The notes below the pieces were generated by a model. It was not told where the DNA came from. It worked only from the letters and a program-made list of their open reading frames with translations, and did no database searches. Shown one piece after another: positions 21,612-32,398 of a DNA stretch of 64,000 nucleotides (positions are counted from its first letter, which is position 1; each line of letters begins with the position of its first letter). The position numbers were made by a program, and so were the translations under genes. This DNA comes from Entoloma clypeatum (Eukaryota; Basidiomycota; Agaricomycetes; Agaricales; Entolomataceae). The DNA is taken from NCBI GenBank assembly GCA_963565915.1, contig OY751490.1, positions 992,001-1,056,000 of the forward strand, given 5' to 3'.

Positions 21612-24231
21612 CTACTTGCAATACTGATCGTTACGACGATTTTCATCTTTTTCACTTGTATATCCGCCATCTCTCGCAACCCACGCCCCGTCAATCTTGT
21701 CCAAAATTCGCCCTTCAACTGCACAATAGGGTCCCAGAAAAGCCAGGGCACACTCGACCACAGTCGTCACGTCTTTCGGTAAAACTTCACGGTAGCGGAG
21801 GACCTCGCACTGGGCCATTCCCTTCGCCGCCTCAAGGGAGAGGTCTCTCCGCCCACGTCCGTGATACTGTTGTTCCTTTTCATACCGGAGACGCTTGAGT
21901 TCGACGATGATGCCCGTTTGTTGTCTCCAGAAGAACATGTCCACTCGACCACCTCCGGCGGCTTTCTCCATCTTGCCCTTCCACTTCGGATCTTTTGCGA
22001 GGGCACCGGCTGCACCAGCGAAGTAGTTGAAGAGGCACGATTGGTATATTTTCTCTTGTTGGCCAAGAATGCCCTCGGGCATCATCGTGAGCATGTATTC
22101 CCCGAGATTTTTTGCGAACTCCGCAAACCTGCCGTTGAGCATGGTGTGAAACAAGGTGACGCTAGATTCAACTTGCTTTGGAGTGATGCGGCGCTCGAAA
22201 TCCATTCGATTCCATTCAAGGAATTCGTGCTCGATTTCGGAATTAGGGATACGAACAACTCGTTTCGAAGTCAGAGGAATCAGACCCTGCTTTGGTCAAT
22301 ATCTTAGAGAATTAAGGATCGCCCAACTTACAGCATTCGTCACATAACCCGCATAATACATCAACGTCCACAGTTTCTCCCTCGACATGTCCTGGAACCT
22401 GGATGCCATGAGCCAGCACGAGGAGCGGGATGAACAAGATGACGAACGAGGCATACGCCATGGCAGGTTCAATGTTGACATCAATCATATCGCCGTCGAG
22501 AAGGGTTTCACATTGATCGCGAAAGACACTGTCGTTCTGATACAACTTTATTATCTGGTTTTGAATTGTTTCGTCGTATCCTCCACTACGGTCAAATCAT
22601 CAGTCGTCAAGCGGTTGCACGAGATCCAAATACCTGATTTACTCCACCACGAAGCAACTTTTCCTTCCGTGAGTGCCATGGAAATTGACCAAGGATTGAA
22701 GAGTTTAACATTGTCTACAGTAGAATAACCGTTATACCAGCTTTGAAGATCAGCAAATGCGAATGAAGGTTTCTGCATCACACGACTGTCATCATTCGTG
22801 CAAGCAGTTGGTTAAATCCACACACCCGTCGCTGGACTTGGAGATTGTAGAGGTTCCTCGTTTCACTCTCCGTGAACATGCACGCGGTGGCATACCGGGT
22901 TGTCTCACCCAAAGGATACACCTGTAAGGATATATGATTATGCGTAGGGTATAGTAGAGAAAATAACTAAACTTAAGATTGTTCACTCCTGACAACCAGC
23001 CAGCCTTGGCAACGCGTAAAATCCCCACAAGAAGGGCACCATGGAGAAATTCATTGTTCTGTGATTTCATGTAAGAAGATGATTGGCCGGAAGTAGGAAA
23101 TATCCAAACCTTGAGTAGGGAGGTAAACATGTCACGGAAAAAGTCATTTGCCTAGTAGGGAATGAGCGACACACAGCAAGGTGCATATTAGGCTTACCTC
23201 TGGATAATATCCATGTTGGGCTGCATGCGAAATTGGGGTGTCGTACTCGTCGACGAGCACCACAACTTCTCTCTTTTGGAGTTGATGAAGGATCCGGGTC
23301 AATCCAAATAAAACAGTGGGCCAGTGGGAATCGGGAAGATTGCTCTTCAAAACTGCGTCGAGAAATTTCCGCTCATAGTCGCCAAGCTCGCTGCGGTTCT
23401 CGAAGCAGCCGGAGTCCGCTAAGTCCCAGGCAATTTGAGTAATGTGACGCTTGTACTTTTCCAGCAAAACGGTCATGGTAGAACCTGTTACGGCCTGTGG
23501 CACGCCGGGTCGACGTCAATGCTCAGGTTAATATCCTAAAGACTCTGACATTTTCATAACGTACCGAGAAATCCACATAAAGAACAGGATAGTTCCCAAA
23601 CTCCTGTTCAAACCTCGGATCCTTCGTGATGGCGAGATTATTCTCAACGAATAAACCCTTTCGATGGGCCTTTTTGTCGGGTGAGGTGTCTTCAAAAAAA
23701 TCTCTGGAAGATGCTTTGATGGACCAAGAATCGACTGATTCACGATGAATCTTACCGGAACATACGCAGGAGGGTTGTCTTGCCTGAGCGGCGGGGGCGA
23801 AGAAGAAGGTGGATGGGGTGTGAGTCATTGAGAAAGTCCTGAAGAGCATGGCTTTTGTCAACAAAAGTCCCTGAAGCTGCCATCTTCTCGAAGGAGGATG
23901 ACGACGTTTGGAGTATGGCTGAGAGATACAGGAAGTATAAAATGCCCATGAGCGGTCGGCTAACTAAGAAGGGGAGCCGCTCACGCTTCAAATCAGGCTT
24001 GCTCTCCGTCTGTAAGTCAGGCTGAGGGCCAACATCCTCAACGACGGGGTGGTATAAGAAGCCCTTGGGACACTCTTTATGCAAAAGGACGGAAGCCGTG
24101 TTATGGTAGGAGTGAGGAAAGATGAATGTCTTCGGGGTTGATTGCCTTAAAAAGCGAAGGAGAACGAGAGGTCCTTTGTTCATCATCTTGTGATGGTCTG
24201 GGCAGCCAAAGATATGTGACAAGGCTGTCAC
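21612..24231 (-). pseudogene. predicted AAA-ATPase with PD-(D/E)XK nuclease domain, frameshifted
   Basis: Exons, read right to left, are about 24231-23756, 23703-23565, 23494-23198, 23151-23110, 23058-22974, then several to 21612. The family order is clear: SSSFEKMAASGTFVDKS, the Walker A motif RPRRSGKTT, the Walker B-like VVVLVDEYDTPISHA, then FLHGALLVGILRVAK, LQSWYNGYSTVDNVKLFNP, LWTLMYYAGYVTNA and, at the end, a PD-(D/E)XK nuclease (GGGRVDMFFW then GIIVELK, giving D and E-x-K). The introns are 45-55 bases. The frame is probably broken near 22974 (one G short at the splice donor) and near 22450. Such proteins are predicted nucleases of unknown target, found in bacteria and fungi, often in multicopy. 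Start codon uncertain; 23926 region or upstream. Confidence 0.8.
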
Positions 24232-24254
24232 GTCATGTCACAGGGTCCCGAGAT

Positions 24255-24386
24255 CACCTGATGTGCCCACTTAATAAGCCTCATGAGGCTGATGGCACCC
24301 GTGGGACTGTTCCAGCCTCATGAGGCTCAAACTCGCTAGAACCCACTTTGTCTCTTAACTCGTCGCCAATGCTCCGCCAACTTCAC
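24255..24386 (+). repeat. 132-bp repeat with two 14-bp palindromes, copy 1
   Basis: It runs from CACCTGATGTGCCC to CGCCAACTTCAC and contains the perfect palindrome AGCCTCATGAGGCT twice, about 39 bases apart. A second copy lies at 44769-44900. Here it interrupts the inverted repeat arm between 24254 and 24387. Confidence 0.75.
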
Positions 24387-24406
24387 ATACAAAACACTAT
24401 TAACAG

Positions 24407-24492
24407 ATTTTATATGCTCACTCTATCTTCTAGAATTGTTAATTTTAGCTGCAAAATTGATGATTCCAGAAGATAGAGTTAGTATATAAAAT
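24407..24492. repeat. 86-bp fold-back hairpin, copy 2
   Basis: It is the inverted counterpart of the hairpin at 9217-9302, with small differences near the centre. Confidence 0.8.
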
Positions 24493-24609
24493 AAGGTATG
24501 CTTCCCACTATGTCAGGTGAGGTGACAGATGTGTTACACAAACCACTGGAGCAGATATGCCTTTTTTAACGTTTGAGACTTCTTGTACATGCTGTCGTTT
24601 ACCTCACTA

Positions 24610-25338
24610 CTGTGCTCTCACCACAATTCTTCTTTCTCCAACTCCATCATCAATGTCTGTGGGAGGACTCAATGTCCCCTGTATTTTTTACTGGCCTGAG
24701 CAGCTTGCATCCCATTCAACCACCCTTTTTGGTAAGCATCCATAAATCTTAAAGATCTCTGTGCAAATCTAAACCCCCACATTAATACAGATGTTACTGA
24801 TGGGGGGGATATCTGACCTTTGCATCACCTTGAGGGGGACTGAGTTGAGCACTTCGATCACAGGTTTTTCCATTTCTTTCTCCTGTGTAGTTGGAGGAAA
24901 ATTATGGTAAATGTGCTTGGCATAGTACCAGCACTATTCAATAAATTGAGTTCGCAGTGGAACTTAGGCAGGATGAGAACAACATATCCCCATGCGCTAC
25001 AGATTTCTTCAATGTGCAATCGAACATTAACAAAGTCAGGCTGATTGTATAGGATTCAATGGCATAAACAGTCTGTTCGCCCTCCTGCTTCAATGCCCTT
25101 GCAAAAATCTTTGCATTTGGCAAGCTTCCTGCCTACTTGAATGCTGTGCTCCTCGAGTATGACCTTCATCCATTTGAACTCACCTTTGTGTTCGTGCTCA
25201 GGACCAAAGAAGAAGGACTGAGGCTCTGTGTTGGGTTTGTATCCTGGTTCCATTTTCTTCCATGACCCCTTGGAATTGTACACCTGTTTGCCATTTTCAT
25301 CAACCACATCAGCAACATGTCTTGACAGTCTTGACACA
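24610..25338 (-). pseudogene. DDE transposase fragment, inverted copy of 8372-9110
   Basis: It reads with the same protein segments as the left copy (VVDENGKQVYNSKGSW, FFFGPEHEHKGEFKWM) and breaks frame at the same places. It is joined near 25340 to the 3' end of chromovirus copy 3, within a short shared word (agtcact). Confidence 0.78.
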
Positions 25339-25927
25339 GTGACTAGAGCAGGGAACTCAGTGGATTGGTTGGTTTGGTCGATGTGGTGATGGATCTTGAC
25401 ATGCTGCTTTTATCGTGGGCGAGACGGGTTTTGCCGATGGAAATCATGAATCAGTTCTCGAGCGTTCTGGACATTAGTCCGAGGTTCCCATGTATTTTCT
25501 TCTGGCCCATACCCTTCCCATTGGATGAGGTACTGGATCTTTCCGCGGAATTTCCGAGAGTCCAGGATCGTGGAAACATGGTACTCTTCTCATCCTTCGA
25601 CAATGATCAGATCAGGGGCTGGTTTCTTCTTCTGGATGGTGTACTTTGGGGTTTCGTATGGTGACAACAGGGTCTCATTGAACATGGGGTGAATCATCTT
25701 CCAAGTCTTTGGAAGATCAAGGAGGTATGCGCTAGCCCCTTTCTTCTCTAGAACTTTGAATGGTCTGTGTCAGAGTGCATCAAGCTTCTTCGAGGGACAG
25801 TCAGTCCTGATGTCAGTCCCTTCCAGCCACACCTTGTCTCCAATGCGATAGTTCCGAGACGGACTCCGTTGTGTGTCAACTGTCTTCTTCATCTGATCCT
25901 GTGCCTGTTTCAGTGCTGCATTGGCTT

Positions 25928-26634
25928 TGTGGTCTCGCTAAGGGGTATCCAGTCTAGAGGCGTCGTGATGTGTCCATGCGGTTGACAATGCGACATGTAT
26001 GTTCTTTTCTCCATATTCTACCTCTATCATGCTTGTGAGGACACTATTCCACTATCTCAGTCTATCAATACACCTCGCGACCATGCTGATGAGTTACCAC
26101 AAGGTATCAGATGCTTCAATTAAGGGTCATCTCAGCAAGCAACCGATCAACAACTGATCAATATCAATATGTCTGCCATGTAGTGCACATTGGTTGCAGT
26201 GTATCAAACCCAATCTCGGTCTGTTCGATCCGATGTCATTTGCTATTCCGGACACGAAGTGAGGCGCACATTTGCCAAGCCTCTCGTGAGAATGTCTCCA
26301 GTCAAGCCCTCAATGTATAGTAGACAGTGCTAGTGTCATCAATAAATCCAATATAACCAATCTACTTGTTTTGTGCTTCGTTTTGAGAGGTGCTTGATAG
26401 TATTATCTATCTTGCGAGGCGATCCCATGGCTCTCGAGTATCATAGCTAAGCCCATGGTGGTGACCAGTGCTATGTCCTACATTGCCATGGTCTCTAAAT
26501 GCTTAAAAGTCTTTCTAACGTCGCCACTAAGTCCTCAGAATCGGAGCTCATCTAGGACTCTCTATATCCCTTAGAGATAGTGTGAAATGATGCAAAATGC
26601 GCAGATTTAGGCCTAGACATATCACAGCCCTATC
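25928..26634 (+). mobile_element. copia-type LTR with truncated internal sequence
   Basis: A 174-base LTR-like segment (25928-26101) begins TGTGGT and ends ACCACA. It is followed by AGGTATCAGATGC, close to the initiator-tRNA primer site (TGGTATCAGAGC) of copia elements. About 530 bases follow with no coding sequence I recognise. The insertion sits in the integrase region of chromovirus copy 3, and some 290 bases of that gene are missing. Confidence 0.55.
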
Positions 26635-26637
26635 AGC

Positions 26638-28248
26638 GGTGCACAGATTCCTTTTGATCCCAAGCATGCGGCAAAGTATCTCCATCAATTTTGCGGCAAA
26701 CTGTGGTCCCCTGTCACTGATGATCTTCTTGGGGATCCCATGAAGCTTCCATATCTGATCCTGATAGATCTTGGCTAATCCTTCAGCCGATAATTCCACG
26801 GTTGTTGGAATGAGATGAAGCATCTTCAAATGTTTATCTGTGATGACCAGAGTTGCATTCTTTCCATCAGACTCTGGTATTGGTCCCACGACGTCAATCC
26901 CTATGTCTTCCCATGGATGACTTGGTGCTGCATGAGGATGTAGCGGAGCATGTCGTTTGTGTCTGTTGATCTTGTTGCGTTGACAGGTGTCACAACCCTT
27001 CACATACTTCTTCACATCATGCAGGATGGTAGGCCACCAGTAGGTACAAGTGAGGAGTTCGTGTGTCTGATACTGTCCTGGATGTCCAGCTACTGGTGCA
27101 TCATGTGATTCGAACATCAGTTCCTGACGTAGTTGTGGGTCCGGTGGAACATAGACTCGTTCACCTGCATAGGTGATGCCGTTTTCCTGTTGGTACCAAT
27201 AAGGATTCTTCTTCAGACCCTGGGCTACTTCTGTCTCCATGTGGTTTGAAGCCTTGATGCATGTGATCCATGGGTTTTGATGGTTGTGACGTTTCCAATC
27301 TTGATGGAATCAGATGTTTCACCCCCTTCAAAGAATTGTTTCTCCGTGAACATCTCCATTTGTACCACATCCTCTGATTTCAATCGTTTCAAGAATGGTC
27401 CCTCCTTGAGCATTTGGTCACTGTCTTGCGGTTCGAGTTCCGTTTCATACCAGGATAAGCGTGACAGGATGTCCGCTTTTGCATTTGTCTTGCCAGGCAC
27501 ATGCCATAATTCAAAGTCACAGTCTTGTAACTTCATCTTCCAGCGCCTTTGTCGTTGATTTAGGTCTTGAGGATGATGGAAATACTCCAGGTTCTTGTGA
27601 TCAGTTAAGATCTCAAAGTGTTCCTTGGCTTCAAGCAGATAGTGTCTCCAATCTTTCAATGCTTCCATAACTGCCAAGAGCTCCTTGTCGTATATCTCAT
27701 AGTTCTGTTTGGCCACGGACATGGTCCGCGACAAGAACACGATAGGGTGCCATTTGTTGTCTTGTTTCTGAGAGAGTACCGCCCCAATTGCATAGCCCAA
27801 TGCATCAGTTTTGATCCGGAACTGCCCATCCAGTTTTGGTAATGCCAAGACTGGTGCCGATGTAATTGCCCGCATGAGGCCTTCAAATGTTTGCTGTTCC
27901 GTTGGTCCCCAAGTGAATGTGGTGCCGCCTGTAAGTGCTGTGAGTGGTTTCGCAATGTTCGAGTACCCTTCAATGAAGCGTCGATAGAAGTTGGCAAATC
28001 CAAGGAACTTCTGGACTTCCTTCTTTGATGTGGGTGCTCGCCAATTTCGGATTGTATCAACCCTCTCGGTTTCCATCTCGACACGTCCCTCACCAACGAC
28101 ATATCCCAATATAGGACATTTTATTACTTCCCAGAAACACTTCTTTTCCTTCAGGAACAAATCATTGTCCAATAGGATCTGTAGAATTTCTGCAGTGTTT
28201 CGCGCGAGTTCTTCCTTGGTTTTACCGATAACCACAATGTCATCCATG
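26638..28248 (-). pseudogene. chromovirus copy 3 pol: RT end, RNase H, integrase part
   Basis: From the RT active site YMDD (at about 28248) the frame runs through KEVQKFLGFANFYRRFI, RNase H (FRIKTDALGYAIGAVL, where the first catalytic Asp region is altered from ETDASG) and the integrase zinc finger to the core (IGIDVVGPIP, SDRGPQF). Frameshifts near 27300 and the Tc1 insertion break it. Its 5' part with the first half of RT is deleted. Confidence 0.88.
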
Positions 28249-28250
28249 TA

Positions 28251-29740
28251 CAGTGCCTCACAAAACTGATTCAATGTTTGTTGCTTTTTGAATACCTTCA
28301 ATATAACTCTGCAAAGAATACCAATTGAATTAAACCTTTGGTATATAATTGAAAGCCCTACTTCACGGCTTTCAGAATATAAAGGAATCATATGATTTAG
28401 ATCAGAATCCATGGAGATATGATTAAATTAAATCAGCAACTCATTGAATCAGTTTTGTGAGTACCTATGGCAATTATCAGAATCAAATGCTTCACTGGTT
28501 GTATGGTAACCAGTTGTCATGACTTACTGATGGAACTTGAATAGAACCCTGATGGGTTGTCAAGGAAAGTTGTATAAGAAGAATCCAACCTCAACAGCCT
28601 CCATAATTAATCATGCGCCCTATCTCCTCTTCCCACAAGGAAAACATTCTTTCTCTGGCCTCCAATGGTCACTCCACTTGTCATATTGCCTCTAACCTGG
28701 GTGTCAGCCAACCAACTGTCTCCAGAGTGCTTCAGAATCTTCTTCCTCATTGCAATCTCTCTTCTGGTGGTCGTCCATCCAAGCTTTCTCCCACCAACAC
28801 ACGAAACATACTTTCACAAATCACCTCAGGGAGAGCCTCCAATGCTGTGCAGGCTACCAAACACATCAACACTGTCATCTCCAATCCTGTCTCCCCAGAA
28901 ACTGTGAGAAGGGTTCTCAGAAAACATGAATTCAAGGCTGTAACAAAGAAGAAAAGACCTTTCTTAAAGGCCATACATCGGAAGAGGCGGTTGGCATTTG
29001 CTATGAAGCACAGGGAATGGACAGTGGAGGACTGGAAGAGGGTCATTTGGTCAGATGAGACCAAAATCAACAGGTTTGGGTCAGATGGCAAGGAATGGGT
29101 CTGGAAAAAGAAGGGTGAGGGGCTTATTGAAAGAGAGGTTCAGGATACAGTCAAATTTGGGGGAGGAAATATTATGGTTTGGGGTTGTATGGGTTGGGAA
29201 GGTGTGGGGAGACTTGCAGAGGTTGAGGGGAGGATGGATGCTGATTAGTATGTGTCCATTTTGGAGGACAATTTGCTGCCCAGCATGGAGGAGAGTGGAA
29301 TCTCTGAAGAGGAGATCATTTTTCAGCAGAACAATGACCCCAAGCACACCTCCAAGAAGGCCAAAAAATGGATGGACAGCAAGAATATTGCTCTGCTGGA
29401 TTGGCCTGCACAGTCCCCAGACCTCAATCCTATTGAACACCTCTGGGTTCATATTAAAAGGAAGTTGAATGAATATCCAACACCACCCAAGGGAGTCTGG
29501 GAGATTTGGGACAGAGCAGCAGAGGTGTGGAATAATATAGAGCCAGAAGTGTGTCAAAACCTGATAGAAAGTATGCCAAGAAGGGTAGAGGCAGTAATCA
29601 AAGCTAAGGGGGGTAATACCAAGTACTAAAGTATAAAATACTGTATTTATTGTACATACTCACAAAACTGATTCAATGAGTCCCTGGAGTAATTTGATCA
29701 TATATTGATCATCTTTTATGGGAATTACATAATTATTGCA
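28251..29740 (+). mobile_element. Tc1/mariner element, right end lost
   Basis: The left end is CAGTGCCTCACAAAACTG at 28251, preceded by the target TA (28249-28250), which is the TA in the codons for the RT YMDD motif of the host element. The motif recurs inverted near 28445-28470 and again near 29655-29680, giving the repeat pattern of Tc1 termini. The matching outer right end is not found, and about 1 kb of the host pol gene is gone at that side, so a deletion took both. Confidence 0.85.
28613..29629 (+). pseudogene. Tc1-family transposase, inactivated
   Basis: The frame starts at MRPISSSHKENILSL with paired helix-turn-helix domains (STCHIASNLGVSQPTVSR), then the DDE core: WSDETKINRFGSDG, QQNNDPKHTSKKA and DWPAQSPDLNPIEHLW. 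Two defects are plain. A TAG at 29246-29248 stands where the family has Gln (YVSILEDNLL follows). The second catalytic Asp, normally in QQDNDPKHT, is Asn (AAC). Otherwise the reading frame of about 338 codons is complete, close to the usual length of 340. So the copy cannot catalyse its own movement. Confidence 0.93.
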
Positions 29741-29744
29741 GATT

Positions 29745-31559
29745 CCGAGGAGGTTCTGTTTGTGTACTATTCTGGGATGGATGCATGTGTGTGCGTTCAC
29801 ATCCGCTATCAATATCAGGTCGAATGACCTTTGGTCCTCATCGTGTTTTGAGCTGAGCCAACAGCCTGATCTTCCGTCATTTTGGGGGTTTGTCTCCCTT
29901 CACAATCTTAGTCGACGCAGCGGCTCGCTTGGCAGGGATGACATAGGTTCTATTGTTTGCAGTCATACAGGGCAAGTGAGTCCGTTTAATAAATAAGGGT
30001 CGCGACTTAGCATCATTCAATCGGACCCTTCGGGAAAATCCTTCTCATCGGCTTCTAAGATTGTGGTTTCATCATTCTTGGCATCTTGATCAGACACCTT
30101 CCTGACCCTTCCGGAGTTCCTCTTCGGCTTGCGGCAGTTGTGCACAATATGGCCTTCTTGGTCACAGTTGAAACACTTGCGACCATCTTTCTTCTTTGGG
30201 GCGCTGCAGTCCTTGGCAAGGTGACCGAAGCATTGACAGTTGTAGCAATGGGCTACTCCTGCTTTGTCAATCTCCATGGCCTTGCCCTGACCACCATATG
30301 TGGTACCCAATCCGGTGCACATGTCGCCGCCTCCTCAGATGACAAGTGCATGCCCTTCCATCTGTCGCCTCTTGTTTCGGATCTCTTTTGCATAGTCAGT
30401 GTATGTCTTTCTGTCACTAGCCACTTGCTTGGAGATCTTGTGGTTGATGTTCTTTTCTAGGATGTACTTCCCAGTTTCTTTGCCAAGGTTTGACAGCTTC
30501 AAAATCTCTTTGAATTCATCCAGGAATTTGTCGATGGTGCATATCTCCTGTTTCATGACTTCCAATCTTGCTTTGGCGGCGGCTGACTTGTTGGCGACAG
30601 AGAATTATATGGCGATATCATCTGAGAAGCCTAACCAGGTAATGTTCTCGCCATCAGTGGAAAGATCATCTAACTTGTTACTGGCCCAGTGCCTGCCGGA
30701 TCCTTCCATCATGCGGGACAGCACCGCAAGAATCTTCTGATCATCTGTCAGGCCCTTCTGGAACCTGATGAATAGCTTGGTGGCTTTCCACCATTCATCA
30801 AAGGTGTGTCTGTCTTTGAACATCCCAGGATCCTTGATGATCCTGGATGTGTCAGTCATCTGTACTGCTGGAACTTCTGCCATGTTCAGAGTCTGCGGAG
30901 GAGGAGCGGGGTCAAGTTGTTGGGATGAAGATGGGGTTCGTGAAACAGGTAGGGGTTGAAAATGAGTCCCTGTTCTAGGTGTCTGTTCAATGTCTGATTG
31001 TGCGGAGTCAGAAGTAGATTTGTCAGGGGACTCGTCGGCGGAATCGGTGGTAAAACGTTCGGGGTATTTCCTCTGTAGATCTCTAAGGAATCTCTGTTCC
31101 TGTGCATCTGTCAGTAGCGAGAGGGGTCAATTCTCTCGTTTTGTGCCCAACAACCGTATTTGGTCTGCTGTTTGGTGGTGGTGAAGTGGGCATAGATCTG
31201 GTGCTTTGAGTAGGACGTGATGATGTGACTCTGGGACGTCTCAATGTGAGTGTCCTAATCAATCTTCTGATAACGGTTGTCTGGACACCGATAAACTCTC
31301 TGATCTCTGTGATCCAACCTGTCTGAGGTCCTCCTTGAACCCGAAAACTTTCGAGTCCGTTCTGTCGGGCGTTGTAACACGCGATCTGGTGTTGCCAAGC
31401 AAGATGGATGCTCTCTGCTATCTCGCCATGGGGGCGATGCTCGTTGTTGTCTACTTCTTCGTCAAGCACCTGCTGTAGGATGCGACGGATCTCTGATTCA
31501 ATGTACTGCTGGATGAGCGTAAAATCGATACTGTCTTGAGGACTTAGCTCCTCCTGTCA
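29745..31559 (-). pseudogene. chromovirus copy 3 gag and protease start
   Basis: The gag core (PGMFKDRHTFDEWWKATK) and two CCHC knuckles (CYNCQCFGHLAKDC and CFNCDQEGHIVHNC) are recognisable between 30883 and 30020, with a frame break near 30600. The upstream ORF (31469-31083) matches the N-terminal frame of copies 1 and 2. Importantly, the codon before the protease (29822-29820 on the minus strand) is CGA, where copies 1 and 2 have TGA. The 5' end, LTR and primer site are missing beyond 31559. Confidence 0.88.
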
Positions 31560-31862
31560 GGCAACACCGTCCTGCTGTCTTTCAAGTTCAAGCGCGCAAA
31601 CCCAGAGGAACCCGGCTCTGACAGGTATCTATGCTCCCTCATACCTGGACTTGCCAAGGAGTTCGCCATTCCAAAGTTACATGAACAATCTAGAAACACC
31701 ACTCACCACCTCCCACTCTACACAGCGGACACCTGCACCGAGTTCCAGAAGAGCATGAATTCATGGAAGGTCAAGGGTAGCGACAGATGCATTATGTCAT
31801 TCTGCTGGGCTCTTTTCCTAGACAACCGCCCTGGCATTTCTGGTAGGTCTTGCCACCGATAA
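31560..31862 (+). other. open frame of about 100 codons, unrecognised
   Basis: From the breakpoint with chromovirus copy 3 an open frame without ATG reads GNTVLLSFKFKRANPEEPG and on to CWALFLDNRPGISG before TAA. The composition looks like real protein sequence, but I do not recognise the family. It could be an exon of a gene into which the retroelement inserted. Confidence 0.35.
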
Positions 31863-32056
31863 CATCCCTTATCTGCACTGATACTAGCAGGTGTGCTGCA
31901 CCATTCTGTTGTGCTCTTTTCCTAGATAATCACCCTGGCACCTTTGGTACATTTCACCATCAATAATGTCCATTATCTGTGCTGACTCTGCTGAGACTAA
32001 CCAGCGAGTCTCGCTATTCTTCTAGCAGTTATAACCACACATCGTTCTGTTTCATC
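31863..32056. other. spacer left of the Plavaka element
   Basis: The segment CTTTTCCTAGA.AA.C.CCCTGGCA occurs twice (about 31810-31850 and 31915-31945), a short local duplication. No gene is supported. Confidence 0.35.
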
Positions 32057-32084
32057 ATCAGCATTTCAGCACTTCCAGCTTTAG

Positions 32085-32262
32085 CAGCTTATAGCATCTT
32101 GTACAAGCTCAAGATGCTAAAGTTGCTTAAGCTGCTAAAGATGGTCCGTCTTGTACAAGCTATGTCACCTATCTTATATAAGATGGTGAGCATCTTGACG
32201 AGCATCTTAAAACAACTTGAGCAAGATACTACCAGCTTCTACAAGATGCCAAACAGCTTAAT
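32085..32262. repeat. left subterminal AGCATCTT cluster
   Basis: The word AGCATCTT or its complement, and TTGTACAAGCT, recur within 180 bases. The array mirrors that at 44019-44195, so these are probable transposase-binding sites. Confidence 0.65.
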
Positions 32263-32398
32263 TTTGGTCTTATGAGAGCAACTTTGACACATTGGTAGTC
32301 ATTATAGGCCACAGAAATCATATTTATTTCGGTAAGGATTTAACTAGAAGTGTTTTGCTAATGAGCTACGTGTAAATGGGACCATGGTATCAGTAGCC

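Larger units (their letters stand above)
25346..31559 (-). mobile_element. chromovirus copy 3 (old subfamily), truncated at both ends, with nested insertions
   Basis: Read on the minus strand it carries gag (31559 to about 30020), the protease start, a gap filled by a Tc1 element, the rest of RT through integrase (28248 to 26638), a copia-type insertion, and the integrase C-terminus with chromodomain (25927 to about 25400). Both LTRs are missing. The 3' flank resembles that of element A at 1280-1360, so these two belong to one older subfamily. Confidence 0.9.

Noticed and set aside
9351..24254. Starship element of the Pezizomycotina type
   Set aside because: No DUF3435 captain is recognisable; the recombinase is Ndc10/GCR1_C-like and not at an edge of the block in captain orientation.
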